Assembly: GCA_027489375.1 (NCBI GenBank) | Contig: JAIXZW010000012.1 | Span: forward strand, 372,001 to 436,000 | DNA from: Paracoccaceae bacterium | GTDB taxonomy: Bacteria; Pseudomonadota; Alphaproteobacteria; Rhodobacterales; Rhodobacteraceae | Direction: 5' to 3' | DNA: 64,000 nucleotides | Part shown: piece by piece, positions 33,099 to 43,366 of the stretch | Layout of the letters: every line of letters starts with the position of its first letter | How positions within the stretch are numbered: the stretch's first letter is position 1 | Made by a program: the position numbers and the translations under genes | Notes under the pieces: model-generated | Databases searched by the model: none | What the model was told of the DNA's origin: nothing | What the model saw: the letters and a program-made list of their open reading frames with translations, nothing else

Positions 33099-33521
33099 TC
33101 AGCCGACCAGTTCCAGACCCGAGAAGAAGAACGAGATCTCGCGCGCCGCCGATTCCGGGCTGTCCGAGCCGTGGACCGAGTTTTCGCCCTTCGACAGCGC
33201 GAATTCCTTGCGGATCGTGCCGGCGGCAGCGGCGGCCGGATCGGTCGCGCCCATCACTTCGCGGTTCTTGGCAATGGCGTTCTCGCCTTCCAGAACCTGC
33301 ACCACGACCGGCTCCGACGCCATGAACGCGCAAAGCTCGCCATAGAAGCCGCGCTCGCTGTGCTCGGCATAGAAGGCACCGGCCTGGGCGGGCGACAGGT
33401 GGATGCGCTTCGAAGCGACGACGCGAAGGCCGGCCTCTTCGAACTTGGCAACGATCTTGCCGGTCAGGTTGCGCTTGGTCGCATCGGGTTTGATGATCGA
33501 AAGGGTGCGTTCGGTGGCCAT
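33099..33521 (-). CDS. ndk: Nucleoside diphosphate kinase
   Basis: Balances nucleoside triphosphate pools through a phosphohistidine intermediate. The 140-residue protein has the catalytic NSVHGSDS with His117 and the phosphate-binding Lys11 (IIKPDATKR). The ATG giving MATERTLSI is the family start. A G/C-rich hairpin lies in the leader about 20-42 bases upstream. Convergent with the TfoX-C gene and divergent from the ABC-F gene. Confidence 0.97.
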   Translation of the reverse strand: MATERTLSIIKPDATKRNLTGKIVAKFEEAGLRVVASKRIHLSPAQAGAFYAEHSERGFYGELCAFMASEPVVVQVLEGENAIAKNREVMGATDPAAAAAGTIRKEFALSKGENSVHGSDSPESAAREISFFFSGLELVG

Positions 33522-33541
33522 CGGGCGTCTCCATAACAAAG

Positions 33542-33563
33542 GGCGCGGGTGATGCCCCGCGCC
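33542..33563 (-). other. Hairpin in the ndk leader
   Basis: GGCGCGGG and CCCGCGCC flank six bases. It lies 21-42 bases upstream of the ndk ATG, where it could affect translation or simply mark the 5' end of the mRNA. No known leader motif is recognised. Confidence 0.35.
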
Positions 33564-33796
33564 GGAATTCATGGCGCGCCTCTAGCATGGGGCCGCGGCG
33601 AAGGAAAGCCACCACCAAGCCACCGCCGCCCCCGCGCCGACGGCCCTCCCCGACTGTCACGCACCGCCCCCGCCCCGCCGCGCCAAAGGTTAATCCCGCG
33701 TCAACCTGTTGCCGGTCGCGTCTGCATCAACTGTGCATATCCGGCTGTCCTTTCGTCACGGTTGACGCCGCGCCTTTCCTCATGCAAGCCCACCCC

Positions 33797-35644
33797 ATGC
33801 TGAAGATCGAAAACATCACCTACGCCGTCGAAGGCCGCCCCCTGTTCGAAGGGGCATCGGCCACCATTCCCTATGGCCACAAGGTCGGCCTCGTCGGCCG
33901 CAACGGCGCGGGAAAGACCACGCTTTTCAAACTGATACGCGGTGAACTTGCGTTGGAGGGCGGCGACATCTCGCTCCCCTCGCGGTCGCGCATCGGCGGC
34001 GTGGCGCAAGAGGTGCCCTCGTCCTCCACCTCGCTTCTGGAAACGGTGTTGCAGGCCGACACCGAACGCAACGCCCTGCTGGCCGAAGCGGACAGCGCCA
34101 CCGACCCGCACCGCATCGCCGAAATCCAGTCCCGCCTGACCGACATCGACGCATGGTCCGCCGAGGGCCGCGCCTCCAGCATTCTCAAGGGGTTAGGCTT
34201 CGATTCCGAAGCGCAACTCCGCCCCTGCTCCGACTTTTCCGGAGGCTGGCGGATGCGCGTGGCCTTGGCCGGCGTGCTGTTCTCGCAGCCCGACCTGCTG
34301 CTTCTGGACGAACCCACGAACTACCTCGACCTCGAAGGCGCGCTCTGGCTCGAATCCTACCTCCAGAAATACCCCCACACCGTGCTGATCATCAGCCACG
34401 ACCGCGGCCTTCTGAACCGCGCCGTGGGCGGGATCCTGCATCTGGACCAGAAGAAATTGACTTACTGGACCGGCCCTTACGACCAATTCGCGCGCCAGGT
34501 CGCCGAACGCCGCGCCGTCATGCAGGCCGAGGCGAAGAAGCAAGAGGCGCGGCGGGCGCACCTTCAATCCTTCGTTGACCGTTTCAAGGCAAAAGCATCC
34601 AAAGCCGTGCAAGCCCAATCGCGCGTGAAGATGCTGGAAAAAATGACCCCGATCACCGCGCCCGAGGATGCGAAGAAAGTCGTCTTCACCTTCCCCGCGC
34701 CCGAAGAACTTTCGCCCCCCATCATCAACATGGAGGGGGCTTCGGTCGGCTACGGCGGCCCGCCGGTGCTGAAAAAGCTTTCGCTGCGCATAGATCAGGA
34801 CGACCGCATCGCGCTTCTGGGCCGCAATGGCGAAGGAAAGTCCACGCTTTCCAAGCTTTTGGCAGGCAAACTTCAAGCAATGGACGGGCGCATCACGCGG
34901 TCGTCGAAACTTAGGATCGGTTACTTCGCCCAGCATCAGGTCGATGAACTCCACATCGACGAAACGCCCTTGCAACACGTCCAGCGCCTGCGCCCCGACG
35001 AAGGCCAGCCCCGCCTCCGCGCCCGTCTTGCGGGCTTCGGCCTCATGGCGGATCAGGCCGAAACCGTGGTCGGTCGCCTGTCGGGCGGCCAGAAAGCCCG
35101 CCTGTCGCTGTTGCTCGCCACCATCGACGCGCCACATCTCCTGATCCTCGACGAACCGACCAACCACCTCGACATGGAAAGCCGCGAGGCGCTGGTCGAA
35201 GCGCTGACCGAATATTCCGGCGCGGTCGTCCTCGTCAGCCACGACATGCACCTCCTGTCCCTCGTGGCCGACCGCCTCTGGCTGGTAAAGGGCGGCGCCG
35301 TCACGCCCTATAACGAAGACCTTGAAGCCTATCGCCGCATGCTTCTGGCCGGGGACGAGGACGCGAAGCCCGCCGCGAAACCCGTCGAAAAGCCAAAGAA
35401 AGCCAGCCGCGACGAAATTCTGGCGCTCAAGGCCGAGGTCCGCAAATGCGAAGACCGTCTGAACAAGATCAACGACATGCGCGACAAACTGGCGAAGAAA
35501 CTCGCCGACCCCGAGCTCTACGAAAATGCCCGCGCAGGCGAACTTGAAACCTGGAACCGCAAATATGCCGAGGTGATGGAGGCGCTGGACCGCGCCGAAG
35601 CACTCTGGCTGCAAGCCTCGGAAAAACTGGAAAGCGCCGCATGA
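33797..35644 (+). CDS. ABC-F family ATPase (Uup/YheS-like)
   Basis: Cytoplasmic tandem ATPase without membrane domains; ABC-F proteins act on ribosomes. The 615-residue protein has two ATPase units: Walker A GRNGAGKTT (34-42) with FSGGWRMRVAL and LLLLDEPTNYLD, then GRNGEGKST with LSGGQKARLSLLL and LLILDEPTNHLD. A charged linker with the Lys/Arg-rich P-site-tRNA region lies between them and the C-terminal tail is Lys-rich and likely a coiled coil (KAEVRKCEDRLNKINDMRDK). Stop overlaps the marC start by four bases. Confidence 0.93.
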   Translation: MLKIENITYAVEGRPLFEGASATIPYGHKVGLVGRNGAGKTTLFKLIRGELALEGGDISLPSRSRIGGVAQEVPSSSTSLLETVLQADTERNALLAEADSATDPHRIAEIQSRLTDIDAWSAEGRASSILKGLGFDSEAQLRPCSDFSGGWRMRVALAGVLFSQPDLLLLDEPTNYLDLEGALWLESYLQKYPHTVLIISHDRGLLNRAVGGILHLDQKKLTYWTGPYDQFARQVAERRAVMQAEAKKQEARRAHLQSFVDRFKAKASKAVQAQSRVKMLEKMTPITAPEDAKKVVFTFPAPEELSPPIINMEGASVGYGGPPVLKKLSLRIDQDDRIALLGRNGEGKSTLSKLLAGKLQAMDGRITRSSKLRIGYFAQHQVDELHIDETPLQHVQRLRPDEGQPRLRARLAGFGLMADQAETVVGRLSGGQKARLSLLLATIDAPHLLILDEPTNHLDMESREALVEALTEYSGAVVLVSHDMHLLSLVADRLWLVKGGAVTPYNEDLEAYRRMLLAGDEDAKPAAKPVEKPKKASRDEILALKAEVRKCEDRLNKINDMRDKLAKKLADPELYENARAGELETWNRKYAEVMEALDRAEALWLQASEKLESAA

Positions 35645-36255
35645 TCGAAACCGGTTTCCTGATCACCGCCTTTGCAACGCTTTTCGTGGTGATCGACCCG
35701 CCCGGTCTGGTCCCGCTTTTCATCGCCCTGACCCAAGGGATGGACCGCGACCACCGCCGCCACCTTGCCCAACGCGCCTGCATCATCGCCTTCGTCCTTC
35801 TCACCCTCTTCGGGCTTCTTGGCGAACAACTCCTTGGCTTCATTGGCATTTCCATGCCCGCCTTCCGCATCGCGGGCGGCATCCTGCTGTTCCTGACTGC
35901 ACTCGACATGCTCTTCGAACGCCGCACCCAACGGCGCGAGGGGCAGAAGAGCGAACCCGATCACGACCCTTCGGTCTTCCCCCTCGCCACCCCGCTGATC
36001 GCGGGGCCGGGGGCAATCGCCACCATGATCCTGCTCGTCGGCAAGACCGACGACTGGATCGGCACCGCCGCCATCCTTGGCCTGATGCTGGTGATGATGG
36101 TGCTGACTTTCCTGCATTTCCTTGCCGCACCGCGCCTCGAACATATCCTCGGCCGCACGGGCACCATCGTCATCACCCGCCTCCTCGGCATGTTGCTCGC
36201 CGCGCTTTCGGTGCAATTCGTGATCGACGGGGTCAAGGGAACCGGCCTGATCTGA
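35641..36255 (+). CDS. MarC-family integral membrane protein
   Basis: A 204-residue protein with six membrane helices and the family segments VIDPPGLVPLFIALT near the N terminus and PLATPLIAGPGAIATMIL in the middle. MarC was once linked to multiple antibiotic resistance but its function is not established. The ATG overlaps the ABC-F stop (ATGA), so the two are co-translated. Confidence 0.92.
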   Translation: MIETGFLITAFATLFVVIDPPGLVPLFIALTQGMDRDHRRHLAQRACIIAFVLLTLFGLLGEQLLGFIGISMPAFRIAGGILLFLTALDMLFERRTQRREGQKSEPDHDPSVFPLATPLIAGPGAIATMILLVGKTDDWIGTAAILGLMLVMMVLTFLHFLAAPRLEHILGRTGTIVITRLLGMLLAALSVQFVIDGVKGTGLI

Positions 36256-36297
36256 CGGGCCTTAAACCGTAACAAGTCCCTGCTTATATGGTCCCCC

Positions 36298-36873
36298 ATG
36301 GAACCCGACCAATATGCCCGCCTTGCCTATCTTCTGCTGCTCATGGCGGCGGTCGCGGGCTGGGTTCTGGTCGAATTCCGCCGCCGCATGGGCGAGGCTG
36401 TCCGCGTCGCCATCGCCTGGGGTCTGATCTTCGGCGGGGTCGCGGCGGGCTATGGCCTTTGGCACGACATGGGCGGCTTTGCCCCCCCGCCGCAGATGGT
36501 CAGCCAGGCGGGCGAAATCACCGTGCCCCGCGCGCCGGACGGGCATTATTACCTGACGCTCAGGATCAACGGCGAACCCGTCCGCTTCCTTGCCGATACG
36601 GGCGCATCGAACATGGTGCTGTCGCTGAAAGACGCCGAATCCCTCGGCATCGACCCCGGCTCGCTGCTTTACTTGGGCGAGGCGCAGACGGCCAACGGAA
36701 CGGTCCCCACAGCCCGCGTCACCCTGCCCAGCGTCGAGATTGGCCCTTACAGGGACACCGACTTTTCCGCTTGGGTGAACCGCGGCGACATGGACGGATC
36801 GCTGCTCGGCATGGATTACCTGCGGCTCTATCGGGTGGAGATCGCGGGCGACGAGATGATCCTGCGGCGTTAA
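36298..36873 (+). CDS. Retropepsin-like aspartic protease, membrane-anchored
   Basis: A 191-residue protein with two hydrophobic N-terminal segments and a clan-AA aspartic protease domain: the catalytic LADTGASNMVLS with Asp100 and a second half with GSLLGMDYLRLY. Bacterial members of this type (TIGR02281) are single-domain and presumably dimerise like retroviral proteases, with the catalytic domain in the periplasm. Substrate unknown. Its stop is eight bases from the convergent holC end. Confidence 0.9.
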   Translation: MEPDQYARLAYLLLLMAAVAGWVLVEFRRRMGEAVRVAIAWGLIFGGVAAGYGLWHDMGGFAPPPQMVSQAGEITVPRAPDGHYYLTLRINGEPVRFLADTGASNMVLSLKDAESLGIDPGSLLYLGEAQTANGTVPTARVTLPSVEIGPYRDTDFSAWVNRGDMDGSLLGMDYLRLYRVEIAGDEMILRR

Positions 36874-36880
36874 CGCCCCG

Positions 36881-37339
36881 TTAATTCTTTTCGACCTTCT
36901 TTTCCCAGCGCCCTGACTCCTCGGACCAGTATTGCGCGGGAACCCCCGCATCGGTCAGCGCCTTCCACTTGACCCGCGCCGCCGATAGCTGCGCCCCGTC
37001 CGACCCGTCGAACAGCAGCCAGACCCGTTCCAGCCCGCTCGCCTCGGCCACCGTGACCCCGGCCCCGTCGATCAGGAACAAGCCCTTGGCCCCGTTGACG
37101 ATTTCGCCCTTGCCGATCAGCACGGGCTGGTCCGCGTCATGCGGCCCGCCTTGCAGACCGTGCGGCAGGAACCCGTCCTCCGGCCCCTGCCACAGATGCG
37201 CATCCAGCCGCTCCAGCGCCGCCGCCTCTGTCCCGCGCACCATGACCCGCCATCCCTGCCCCAAGGCACGGGCCAGAAGCGCCCCCAGCGTCTCGTCCAC
37301 GCCCGAGCGGGTCAGGTGGTAGAACATCACCACGCCCAT
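36881..37339 (-). CDS. holC: DNA polymerase III chi subunit
   Basis: Chi links the clamp loader to single-strand-binding protein. The 152-residue protein starts VVMFYHLTRSGVDETLGALL, and the middle holds WQGPEDGFLPHG, both typical of HolC. A second ATG four codons in is possible. It lies six bases downstream of pepA on the same strand, the order pepA-holC that is also seen in many other proteobacteria. Confidence 0.93.
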   Translation of the reverse strand: MGVVMFYHLTRSGVDETLGALLARALGQGWRVMVRGTEAAALERLDAHLWQGPEDGFLPHGLQGGPHDADQPVLIGKGEIVNGAKGLFLIDGAGVTVAEASGLERVWLLFDGSDGAQLSAARVKWKALTDAGVPAQYWSEESGRWEKKVEKN

Positions 37340-37345
37340 CGGGGC

Positions 37346-38818
37346 TTACTTCCCTTCGAACCGGTCGCGGATCAGACGGTTCAGCGCCATCACCCCCCAG
37401 CCCGTCGCCCCCTTGGGCGCAAGGGTCGAATCGGCCTTCAACAGCGCCGTCCCCGCGATATCCAGATGGATCCAGGGCATGTCTGGCTTGACGAAGCGTT
37501 GCAGGAACTGCGCCGCCGTGATCGCCCCGCCATCGCGCCCGCCGACGTTCATCATATCGGCAATCCGGCTTTTCAGCTTGGCGTCATAGGCATCGCCCAT
37601 CGGCATCCGCCACGCCCCCTCGCCCTCGGCCTTCGCGGCCTTGAGGAAGGCGTTGCAGAGATCGTCATTATTGGAGAAAACGCCCGTGTTTTCATGCCCC
37701 AAGGCGATGATGATCGCCCCCGTCAGCGTGGCAAGGTTGATGATCCCCGTGGGCTTGAACCGCTCCTGCGTATACCAAAGCACATCGGCCAAGACGAGGC
37801 GGCCTTCGGCATCGGTGTTGATCACCTCGATCGTGTCGCCCTTCATGGATTTGACCACATCCCCCGGACGCTGCGCGCGTCCGTCGGGCATGTTCTCGAC
37901 CAGACCGACCAGACCCACGACATTGGCCTTGGCCTTGCGCATCGCCAGCGTCCGCATGACGCCCGCCACGACACCGGCACCGCCCATGTCCATCGTCATC
38001 TCTTCCATCCCGCCGGCAGGCTTGATCGAGATGCCGCCCGTGTCGAAGACCACGCCCTTGCCCACCAGCGCAAAGGGGGCCGCCCCCTTCTCGCCGCCGT
38101 TCCACTGCATGACGACGACCTTCGACGGGCTTTCCGACCCCTGCCCCACGCCAAGCAAAGCGCCCATGCCAAGGCGTTCGAGTTGTTCCTCCTCAAGGAT
38201 TTCGACCTCGAGGCCCAGCTCCTGCATTGCGGCAAGGCGGGCGGCAAAGTCGTATGTCGTCAAGACGTTGGCCGGTTCGTTGACCAGATCGCGGGTGAAG
38301 AACACCCCTTCGGCCACCGCCGCACCGGGGGCTGCGGCCGCCGCCACGGCTTCGGGGTTGGCGACCATCATGGTCACGGGGCCAAGCCCCTTTTTCTCGC
38401 CCGTCTTGTGCGGGGTGAAGTCATAGGCCCGCATGGCAAGGCCAAAGGCGATCTCTGCCGCCTGCGCATGGCCTTCGGCCAGCACGGTTGCCCCCGCAGC
38501 GCCAAGTGTCCTCGCCACTGCGGCCCCGGCCTTGCGGGCGACCGCCGCATCGCATTTCTTCGGCAAACGCACGACCTGCACCGCCTCGGCCATCAACCCG
38601 GCGGGCCAGGCGAGGTCCATCGTCTCGCCCGCTTTCAGCTTGCCGAAAGCTTCGGACGCAAGGCACCGTGCCAAAGCCCCCTTCATCGAACGGTCAAGCC
38701 GGCGCACGGCAGGCGTCAGGCCCGTCGCCCCGTCGGCAAAGACCGCAATGCGCCCCGCAACGGATGCCAAAGCCTCAAGGTCGGTCGCGCGGAACTGGAT
38801 CGGAACGGGATGGCTCAT
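37346..38818 (-). CDS. pepA: Leucyl aminopeptidase (cytosol aminopeptidase)
   Basis: Hexameric M17 metallopeptidase that removes N-terminal residues. The 490-residue protein has GKGVVFDTGGISIKPAGGM with metal/lysine residues, MGGAGVVAGVMR and the signature NTDAEGRLVLAD (residues 335-346 region). The ATG giving MSHPVPIQF was chosen. First gene of pepA-holC and divergent from lptF across 172 bases. Confidence 0.96.
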   Translation of the reverse strand: MSHPVPIQFRATDLEALASVAGRIAVFADGATGLTPAVRRLDRSMKGALARCLASEAFGKLKAGETMDLAWPAGLMAEAVQVVRLPKKCDAAVARKAGAAVARTLGAAGATVLAEGHAQAAEIAFGLAMRAYDFTPHKTGEKKGLGPVTMMVANPEAVAAAAAPGAAVAEGVFFTRDLVNEPANVLTTYDFAARLAAMQELGLEVEILEEEQLERLGMGALLGVGQGSESPSKVVVMQWNGGEKGAAPFALVGKGVVFDTGGISIKPAGGMEEMTMDMGGAGVVAGVMRTLAMRKAKANVVGLVGLVENMPDGRAQRPGDVVKSMKGDTIEVINTDAEGRLVLADVLWYTQERFKPTGIINLATLTGAIIIALGHENTGVFSNNDDLCNAFLKAAKAEGEGAWRMPMGDAYDAKLKSRIADMMNVGGRDGGAITAAQFLQRFVKPDMPWIHLDIAGTALLKADSTLAPKGATGWGVMALNRLIRDRFEGK

Positions 38819-38990
38819 GGCATGCCTCTGCACTGCGAAGGATGGGTTCCTGCCGCCGCGCACTGGCGCAGCCCGCGGCAGGATTTGGCCGGACGGTAGC
38901 CCGCCCCGCCTTGCTTGACCAGATAGCAGTTTTCCCCGCCCCGCAATTCGGATAGCGTCATGCCAAAGAAGAAACGGGGGGCTTGGGCGC

Positions 38991-40109
38991 GTGTCGAGAT
39001 TCGACAGATATCTGCTGTCGCAATTGCTTGCGCTTTTCGGCTTTTTCGCCCTGCTTCTGGTTGCCGTCTACTGGATCAACCGCGCCGTGGGCCTGTTCGA
39101 CCAGTTGCTGAGCGACGGGCAGACCGCGATCGTCTTCCTCGAATTCTCGCTGCTTCTGTTGCCCAACGCGATCCGCCTCGTGCTGCCTGTCGCGGCCTTC
39201 GTTGCGGCGGTCTATGTGACAAACAGATTGCTGCAGGAAAGCGAACTCGTGGTGATGCAGGCCACGGGATTTTCGTCGTTCCGGCTGGCGCGGCCAGTGG
39301 TCTACTTCGGTACGGTCGTGACCGTCATCCATCTGATCCTGATGAATATCCTTGTTCCGTGGAGCAACGCGATGCTCGTGACGCGGCAGCAGGACCTGTC
39401 GCAGGACATGACGGCGCGCTACATGAACGAAGGACAGTTCATGCATCCCGCGACCGGCGTGACCCTCTACATCCGCGAGATCACCCCCGAGGGCGAGTTG
39501 CACGACCTGTTCCTGTCGGATGACCGGGACGACTCCAGCCGTACCGTCTACAATGCCAGCAGCGCCCTGATCGTGCGCAGCCCGACCGGCCCGCGTTTGC
39601 TGATGCTCGACGGCACCACACAGCAGCTTGACCGCGAAAACCGGCGCCTGTCGATCACCCGCTTCGCCGATGCGACCTATGACCTTGGCGCGATCATCAA
39701 GACGGCGCGGGAACGCCCCCCGTCGCCGCGGGAATTGTCGAGCTTGGTCCTGTTCTTTCCCGACGGGCAGCTTGACGCGTCGGACCCAGACACCGCAGAC
39801 GCGATCACACAGGAAATCCACATGCGATTCAGCCAGCCTTTGCTGAGCCTCGTCGCGCCGATGGTCGGATTTTCCTTCCTGCTGATCGGCGCCTTCAGCC
39901 GCTTCGGCCTCTGGCGGCAGATCGTGGGCGCGGTTCTCGGCCTGATCCTGCTGCAACTCGTCAGCACGAAGGGCATTTCGATGGCGATGGCGGATGCCGA
40001 TACCTGGCCCGCGCTTTATGCAGCGCCACTGGTCGGCTGCCTGATGTCGGCGGGGCTGTTGTGGCAATCGCAGCGGCCGCGGCGTCTGGCACGGGGGGCG
40101 GCGGGATGA
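38991..40109 (+). CDS. lptF: LPS export permease LptF
   Basis: One of two permease subunits of the LptB2FG transporter, which extracts lipopolysaccharide from the inner membrane. The 372-residue protein has membrane helices near residues 9-30, 50-72, 95-120 and three more in the last 110, with a periplasmic beta-jellyroll domain in between (about 125-265). It starts with GTG; no upstream ATG in frame is plausible. The lptG start overlaps its stop. Confidence 0.93.
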   Translation: MSRFDRYLLSQLLALFGFFALLLVAVYWINRAVGLFDQLLSDGQTAIVFLEFSLLLLPNAIRLVLPVAAFVAAVYVTNRLLQESELVVMQATGFSSFRLARPVVYFGTVVTVIHLILMNILVPWSNAMLVTRQQDLSQDMTARYMNEGQFMHPATGVTLYIREITPEGELHDLFLSDDRDDSSRTVYNASSALIVRSPTGPRLLMLDGTTQQLDRENRRLSITRFADATYDLGAIIKTARERPPSPRELSSLVLFFPDGQLDASDPDTADAITQEIHMRFSQPLLSLVAPMVGFSFLLIGAFSRFGLWRQIVGAVLGLILLQLVSTKGISMAMADADTWPALYAAPLVGCLMSAGLLWQSQRPRRLARGAAG

Positions 40110-41203
40110 CGCTGACGCTCTATGTCGCCCGCCGGTTCATGGGCATGCTGCTCAGGGTGCTCGGGATTTTCTACGGCATCCTTCTTCTGATCGACACGAT
40201 CGACCAGCTCAGGGGCGTGACCGATAGCGGGAGGGGAATGGGAACCGCGCTGAAACTGGCCGCGCTGAACGTGCCCGAAAGCCTTTACCGCATCTTCCCG
40301 CTGATCGTCGTGCTGTCCTCCATCGCGCTTTTCGTGAACCTTGCGCGCAGTTCGGAACTGGTTGTGGTGCGGGCCGCAGGCAGGTCGGGATTGCGCTTCC
40401 TGATGGCTCCCGTGGGGACGGTGCTGCTTGTGGGATTGCTTTCGGTGTCGGTGCTCAATCCGCTGGTGGCGGCGACAAGCCGGGCTTTCGGCGCGGCACA
40501 TACCGAAATCGTCCGGGGCGGAAAGAGCGTTCTGTCGGTCAGCGCGGCGGGACTTTGGCTGCGGCAGGCAAATGACGAGGGGCAGACCGTGATCCAGGCC
40601 GCCCGCAGCAGCAGCGATGCGACGCAGCTTTACGATGCCACCTTCCTTCGCTTCGGTGCCGACGGAATGCCCACCGAACGGATCGACGCGGCCACGGCCA
40701 CGCTGGAACCCGGGGCATGGCGGCTTGACGGGGCGAAGCGCTGGAACCTGGCTGCATCGAATCCCGAAGCTGTGTCGGTGGTCGAACCCGATGGCTTCCG
40801 CCTGCCCTCGGACCTGACGCGCGAAGGCATCCGCGACAGTTTCGGCAAGCCCTCGGCCATCCCGTTCTGGTCGCTGCCCGATTACATCGACGGGCTGGAG
40901 CGGGCCGGTTTCTCTGCCCGCACCCACAGGGTCTGGTTCCAGATGGAACTGGCCCAACCCCTGCTTCTGATCGCGATGGTTCTTGTGGCGGCGGGTTTCA
41001 CCATGCGGCATGCGCGCTTTGGAAAGACGGGCACCTTCGTCCTATTCGCGGTGCTGAGCGGTTTCGCCATTTTCTTTCTGCGCAACTTCGCGCAAGTGCT
41101 GGGAGAGAACGGCCAAATCCCCGTGATTCTGGCCGCCTGGAGTCCGCCGATTGCCGCCGTGATGATGGCGCTTGGCCTGTTGTTGCATCTGGAGGACGGC
41201 TGA
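40106..41203 (+). CDS. lptG: LPS export permease LptG
   Basis: Partner of LptF with the same layout: helices near the N terminus (RRFMGMLLRVLGIFYGILLL), a periplasmic jellyroll and C-terminal helices. The 365-residue product contains the family stretch ELVVVRAAGRSGLRFL. The ATG overlaps the lptF stop and its own TGA overlaps the lptD start (TGATG), so the three genes are translationally linked. Confidence 0.94.
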   Translation: MTLTLYVARRFMGMLLRVLGIFYGILLLIDTIDQLRGVTDSGRGMGTALKLAALNVPESLYRIFPLIVVLSSIALFVNLARSSELVVVRAAGRSGLRFLMAPVGTVLLVGLLSVSVLNPLVAATSRAFGAAHTEIVRGGKSVLSVSAAGLWLRQANDEGQTVIQAARSSSDATQLYDATFLRFGADGMPTERIDAATATLEPGAWRLDGAKRWNLAASNPEAVSVVEPDGFRLPSDLTREGIRDSFGKPSAIPFWSLPDYIDGLERAGFSARTHRVWFQMELAQPLLLIAMVLVAAGFTMRHARFGKTGTFVLFAVLSGFAIFFLRNFAQVLGENGQIPVILAAWSPPIAAVMMALGLLLHLEDG

Positions 41204-43356
41204 TGGCCCTGTCTCCCTCGATCCGCCGCCTTCTCGCCTCTGCCGCGATCGGATTGGCGCTTGCCGGGCCTGTCGTGGCGCAGGAGCGGGCGTCGCTGGT
41301 GGCCGACAGCCTGCAAATCGTCGGCGATGCGAAGCTTGTCGCCGAAGGGAGCGTCGAAGTCTTCTTTCAGGGCCGCCGTTTGACGGCGAGCCGCATCATC
41401 TATGACCAGTCCGCAGGCAGGTTGCAGATCGAGGGTCCGATCCGTCTGACGGACGATGCCGGCACGACGGTCATTCTGGCAAGTCAGGCCGATCTTGCCG
41501 CCGACATGACCGAAGGTCTGCTGACCAGCGCAAGGGTGGTTCTGAACAACCAGTTGCAGATGGCAGCGGCCGAGGCGCGCAGGGTCGGCGGGCGTTACCT
41601 GCAACTCGACAACGTGGTCGCCTCCAGTTGCCGCGTCTGTGCGGGAAGCGATACGCCGCTGTGGGAAATCCGTGCCCGAAGGGTGACGCATGACCAGACC
41701 GAGCGGCAGATCTACTTTGACCGCGCCCAGTTGCGGCTTGCCGGCGTACCCGTCTTCTACATTCCGCGATTGCGCCTGCCGGACCCGACGCTGAAGCGCG
41801 CCTCGGGCTTCCTCTTGCCCCGTTTCAGCAGTTCGACGCTGATCGGCACAGGCGTTTCGGTTCCCTATTTCCTGACTCTCGGCCCGTCGCGCGACCTGAC
41901 GATCACGCCTTTCCTCAGCGCCGGCGATGCCCGCAGCCTTACGCTGCGCTATCGGCAGGCCTATGCGACCGGAGACATTTCCGTAACGGGGGCTTTGTCG
42001 CGGGATGCGCTGCTTGGTCAGGGAGAGACGCGCGGATATGTCTTTGCCGAGGGCAAGTTCGATCTGCCGCAGGATTACCGGCTTACATTCCGTGGCGAGC
42101 TGGCAAGCGACGATTCCTATCTGACCGATTATGACATCCTCGACACCGACCGTCTGACCAGTTTCGTCGATGTGACCCGCGTGACGGGCGACGAGCTTGT
42201 CTTTGGCACCCTTCGCGGCATCGACACCCTGCGCAGCACCGAGGACGAGAGCACGATTCCCACCATCATCGCGGATGCCCTGTGGCAGCGCCGCTTCGGG
42301 GTGTTCGGCGGCACGGGCAACCTTCGATTCGCAAGCCACGGCCACCTGCGCAGTTCGACATCGCTGCTCGATGCCAACCTTGACGATATACCCGACGGGC
42401 GCGACGTGGCGCGGGCAAGCATTTCGGGCGACTGGCGGCGCGACTGGCTGTTGCCCGGCGGTCTTGTGGGGGCGGTGCTTGGCGAGACGCGGCTCGATCT
42501 TTACGACGTGGCGCAGGACCCGAAGCTTCAGGGCAGTTCGACGCGGATGTGGACGGCCGTCGGGGCGGAACTCCGCTGGCCTCTCATCAAGACCGAAGCG
42601 GGCGGTGCGCGGCAGGTTCTTGAACCCGTGATCCAGATCGTCGCCGCATCGGCAAGCAAGGAAGCCGTGCCGAACGAGGATTCCACGCTTGTCGAATTCG
42701 ACGAGGCGAGCCTTTTCGCCCTGAACCGCTTTCCCGGAGCGGATGCCGTCGAGACCGGCACCCATGCCAATATCGGCGTGGACTGGACCCGCTACGATGC
42801 GGATGGCTGGTCGATGGGAGCCACGGTCGGGCGGGTGTTCCGGCTGCAGGATGGCAACGGGTTCAGCGAAGCGTCGGGCCTTGGCGGGGATGTTTCGAAC
42901 TGGATGGCTTCGGTCCATCTGGAAACGGACGAGGGGCTATATGCTGCGGGGCGGATCATCGCCAACGACAGCCTCGAAGCCGCGCGCGGCGAAATGCAGT
43001 TGAGCTATGAAACCGACCGCGGAAGCCTTGGTTCGGGATACATCTGGTCCATCGCGGACGCCACCGAAGCCCGCGCCGACGATATTTCCGAACTGGTGAT
43101 GTCGGCAGGATATAACATGACCGACAGTTGGGCGGCCAATGTGTCGGGCCGCTACGATTTTGCCGCGCAAGAGGCAAGCCGCGCCGATCTTGGGCTGAGT
43201 TTCCGCAATGAATGCGTCTTGCTCGATCTTTCTGTCTCGCGTCGGTTCACGACGTCGACTACTGTTCAGCCGGGCACGAAATTCGGAATGACGCTCGAAT
43301 TGATAGGTTTCGGCGGCGGTGACAGTGCAGGGCCGGCGCGGCTATGTCGGCGATAG
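41203..43356 (+). CDS. lptD: LPS assembly outer-membrane protein LptD
   Basis: Outer-membrane barrel that places LPS on the cell surface. The 717-residue protein has a signal peptide (cleavage near AQE at ~27), an OstA-like N domain (VADSLQIVGDAKLVAEGSVEV) and a long C-terminal beta barrel with the LptD segments YIPRLRLPDPTLKRASG and FRNECVLLDLSVSRRF. A Cys pair lies at SCRVCAG, the others late. Partner LptE is not seen here. Confidence 0.93.
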   Translation: MALSPSIRRLLASAAIGLALAGPVVAQERASLVADSLQIVGDAKLVAEGSVEVFFQGRRLTASRIIYDQSAGRLQIEGPIRLTDDAGTTVILASQADLAADMTEGLLTSARVVLNNQLQMAAAEARRVGGRYLQLDNVVASSCRVCAGSDTPLWEIRARRVTHDQTERQIYFDRAQLRLAGVPVFYIPRLRLPDPTLKRASGFLLPRFSSSTLIGTGVSVPYFLTLGPSRDLTITPFLSAGDARSLTLRYRQAYATGDISVTGALSRDALLGQGETRGYVFAEGKFDLPQDYRLTFRGELASDDSYLTDYDILDTDRLTSFVDVTRVTGDELVFGTLRGIDTLRSTEDESTIPTIIADALWQRRFGVFGGTGNLRFASHGHLRSSTSLLDANLDDIPDGRDVARASISGDWRRDWLLPGGLVGAVLGETRLDLYDVAQDPKLQGSSTRMWTAVGAELRWPLIKTEAGGARQVLEPVIQIVAASASKEAVPNEDSTLVEFDEASLFALNRFPGADAVETGTHANIGVDWTRYDADGWSMGATVGRVFRLQDGNGFSEASGLGGDVSNWMASVHLETDEGLYAAGRIIANDSLEAARGEMQLSYETDRGSLGSGYIWSIADATEARADDISELVMSAGYNMTDSWAANVSGRYDFAAQEASRADLGLSFRNECVLLDLSVSRRFTTSTTVQPGTKFGMTLELIGFGGGDSAGPARLCRR

Positions 43357-43366
43357 GGGCGGCACA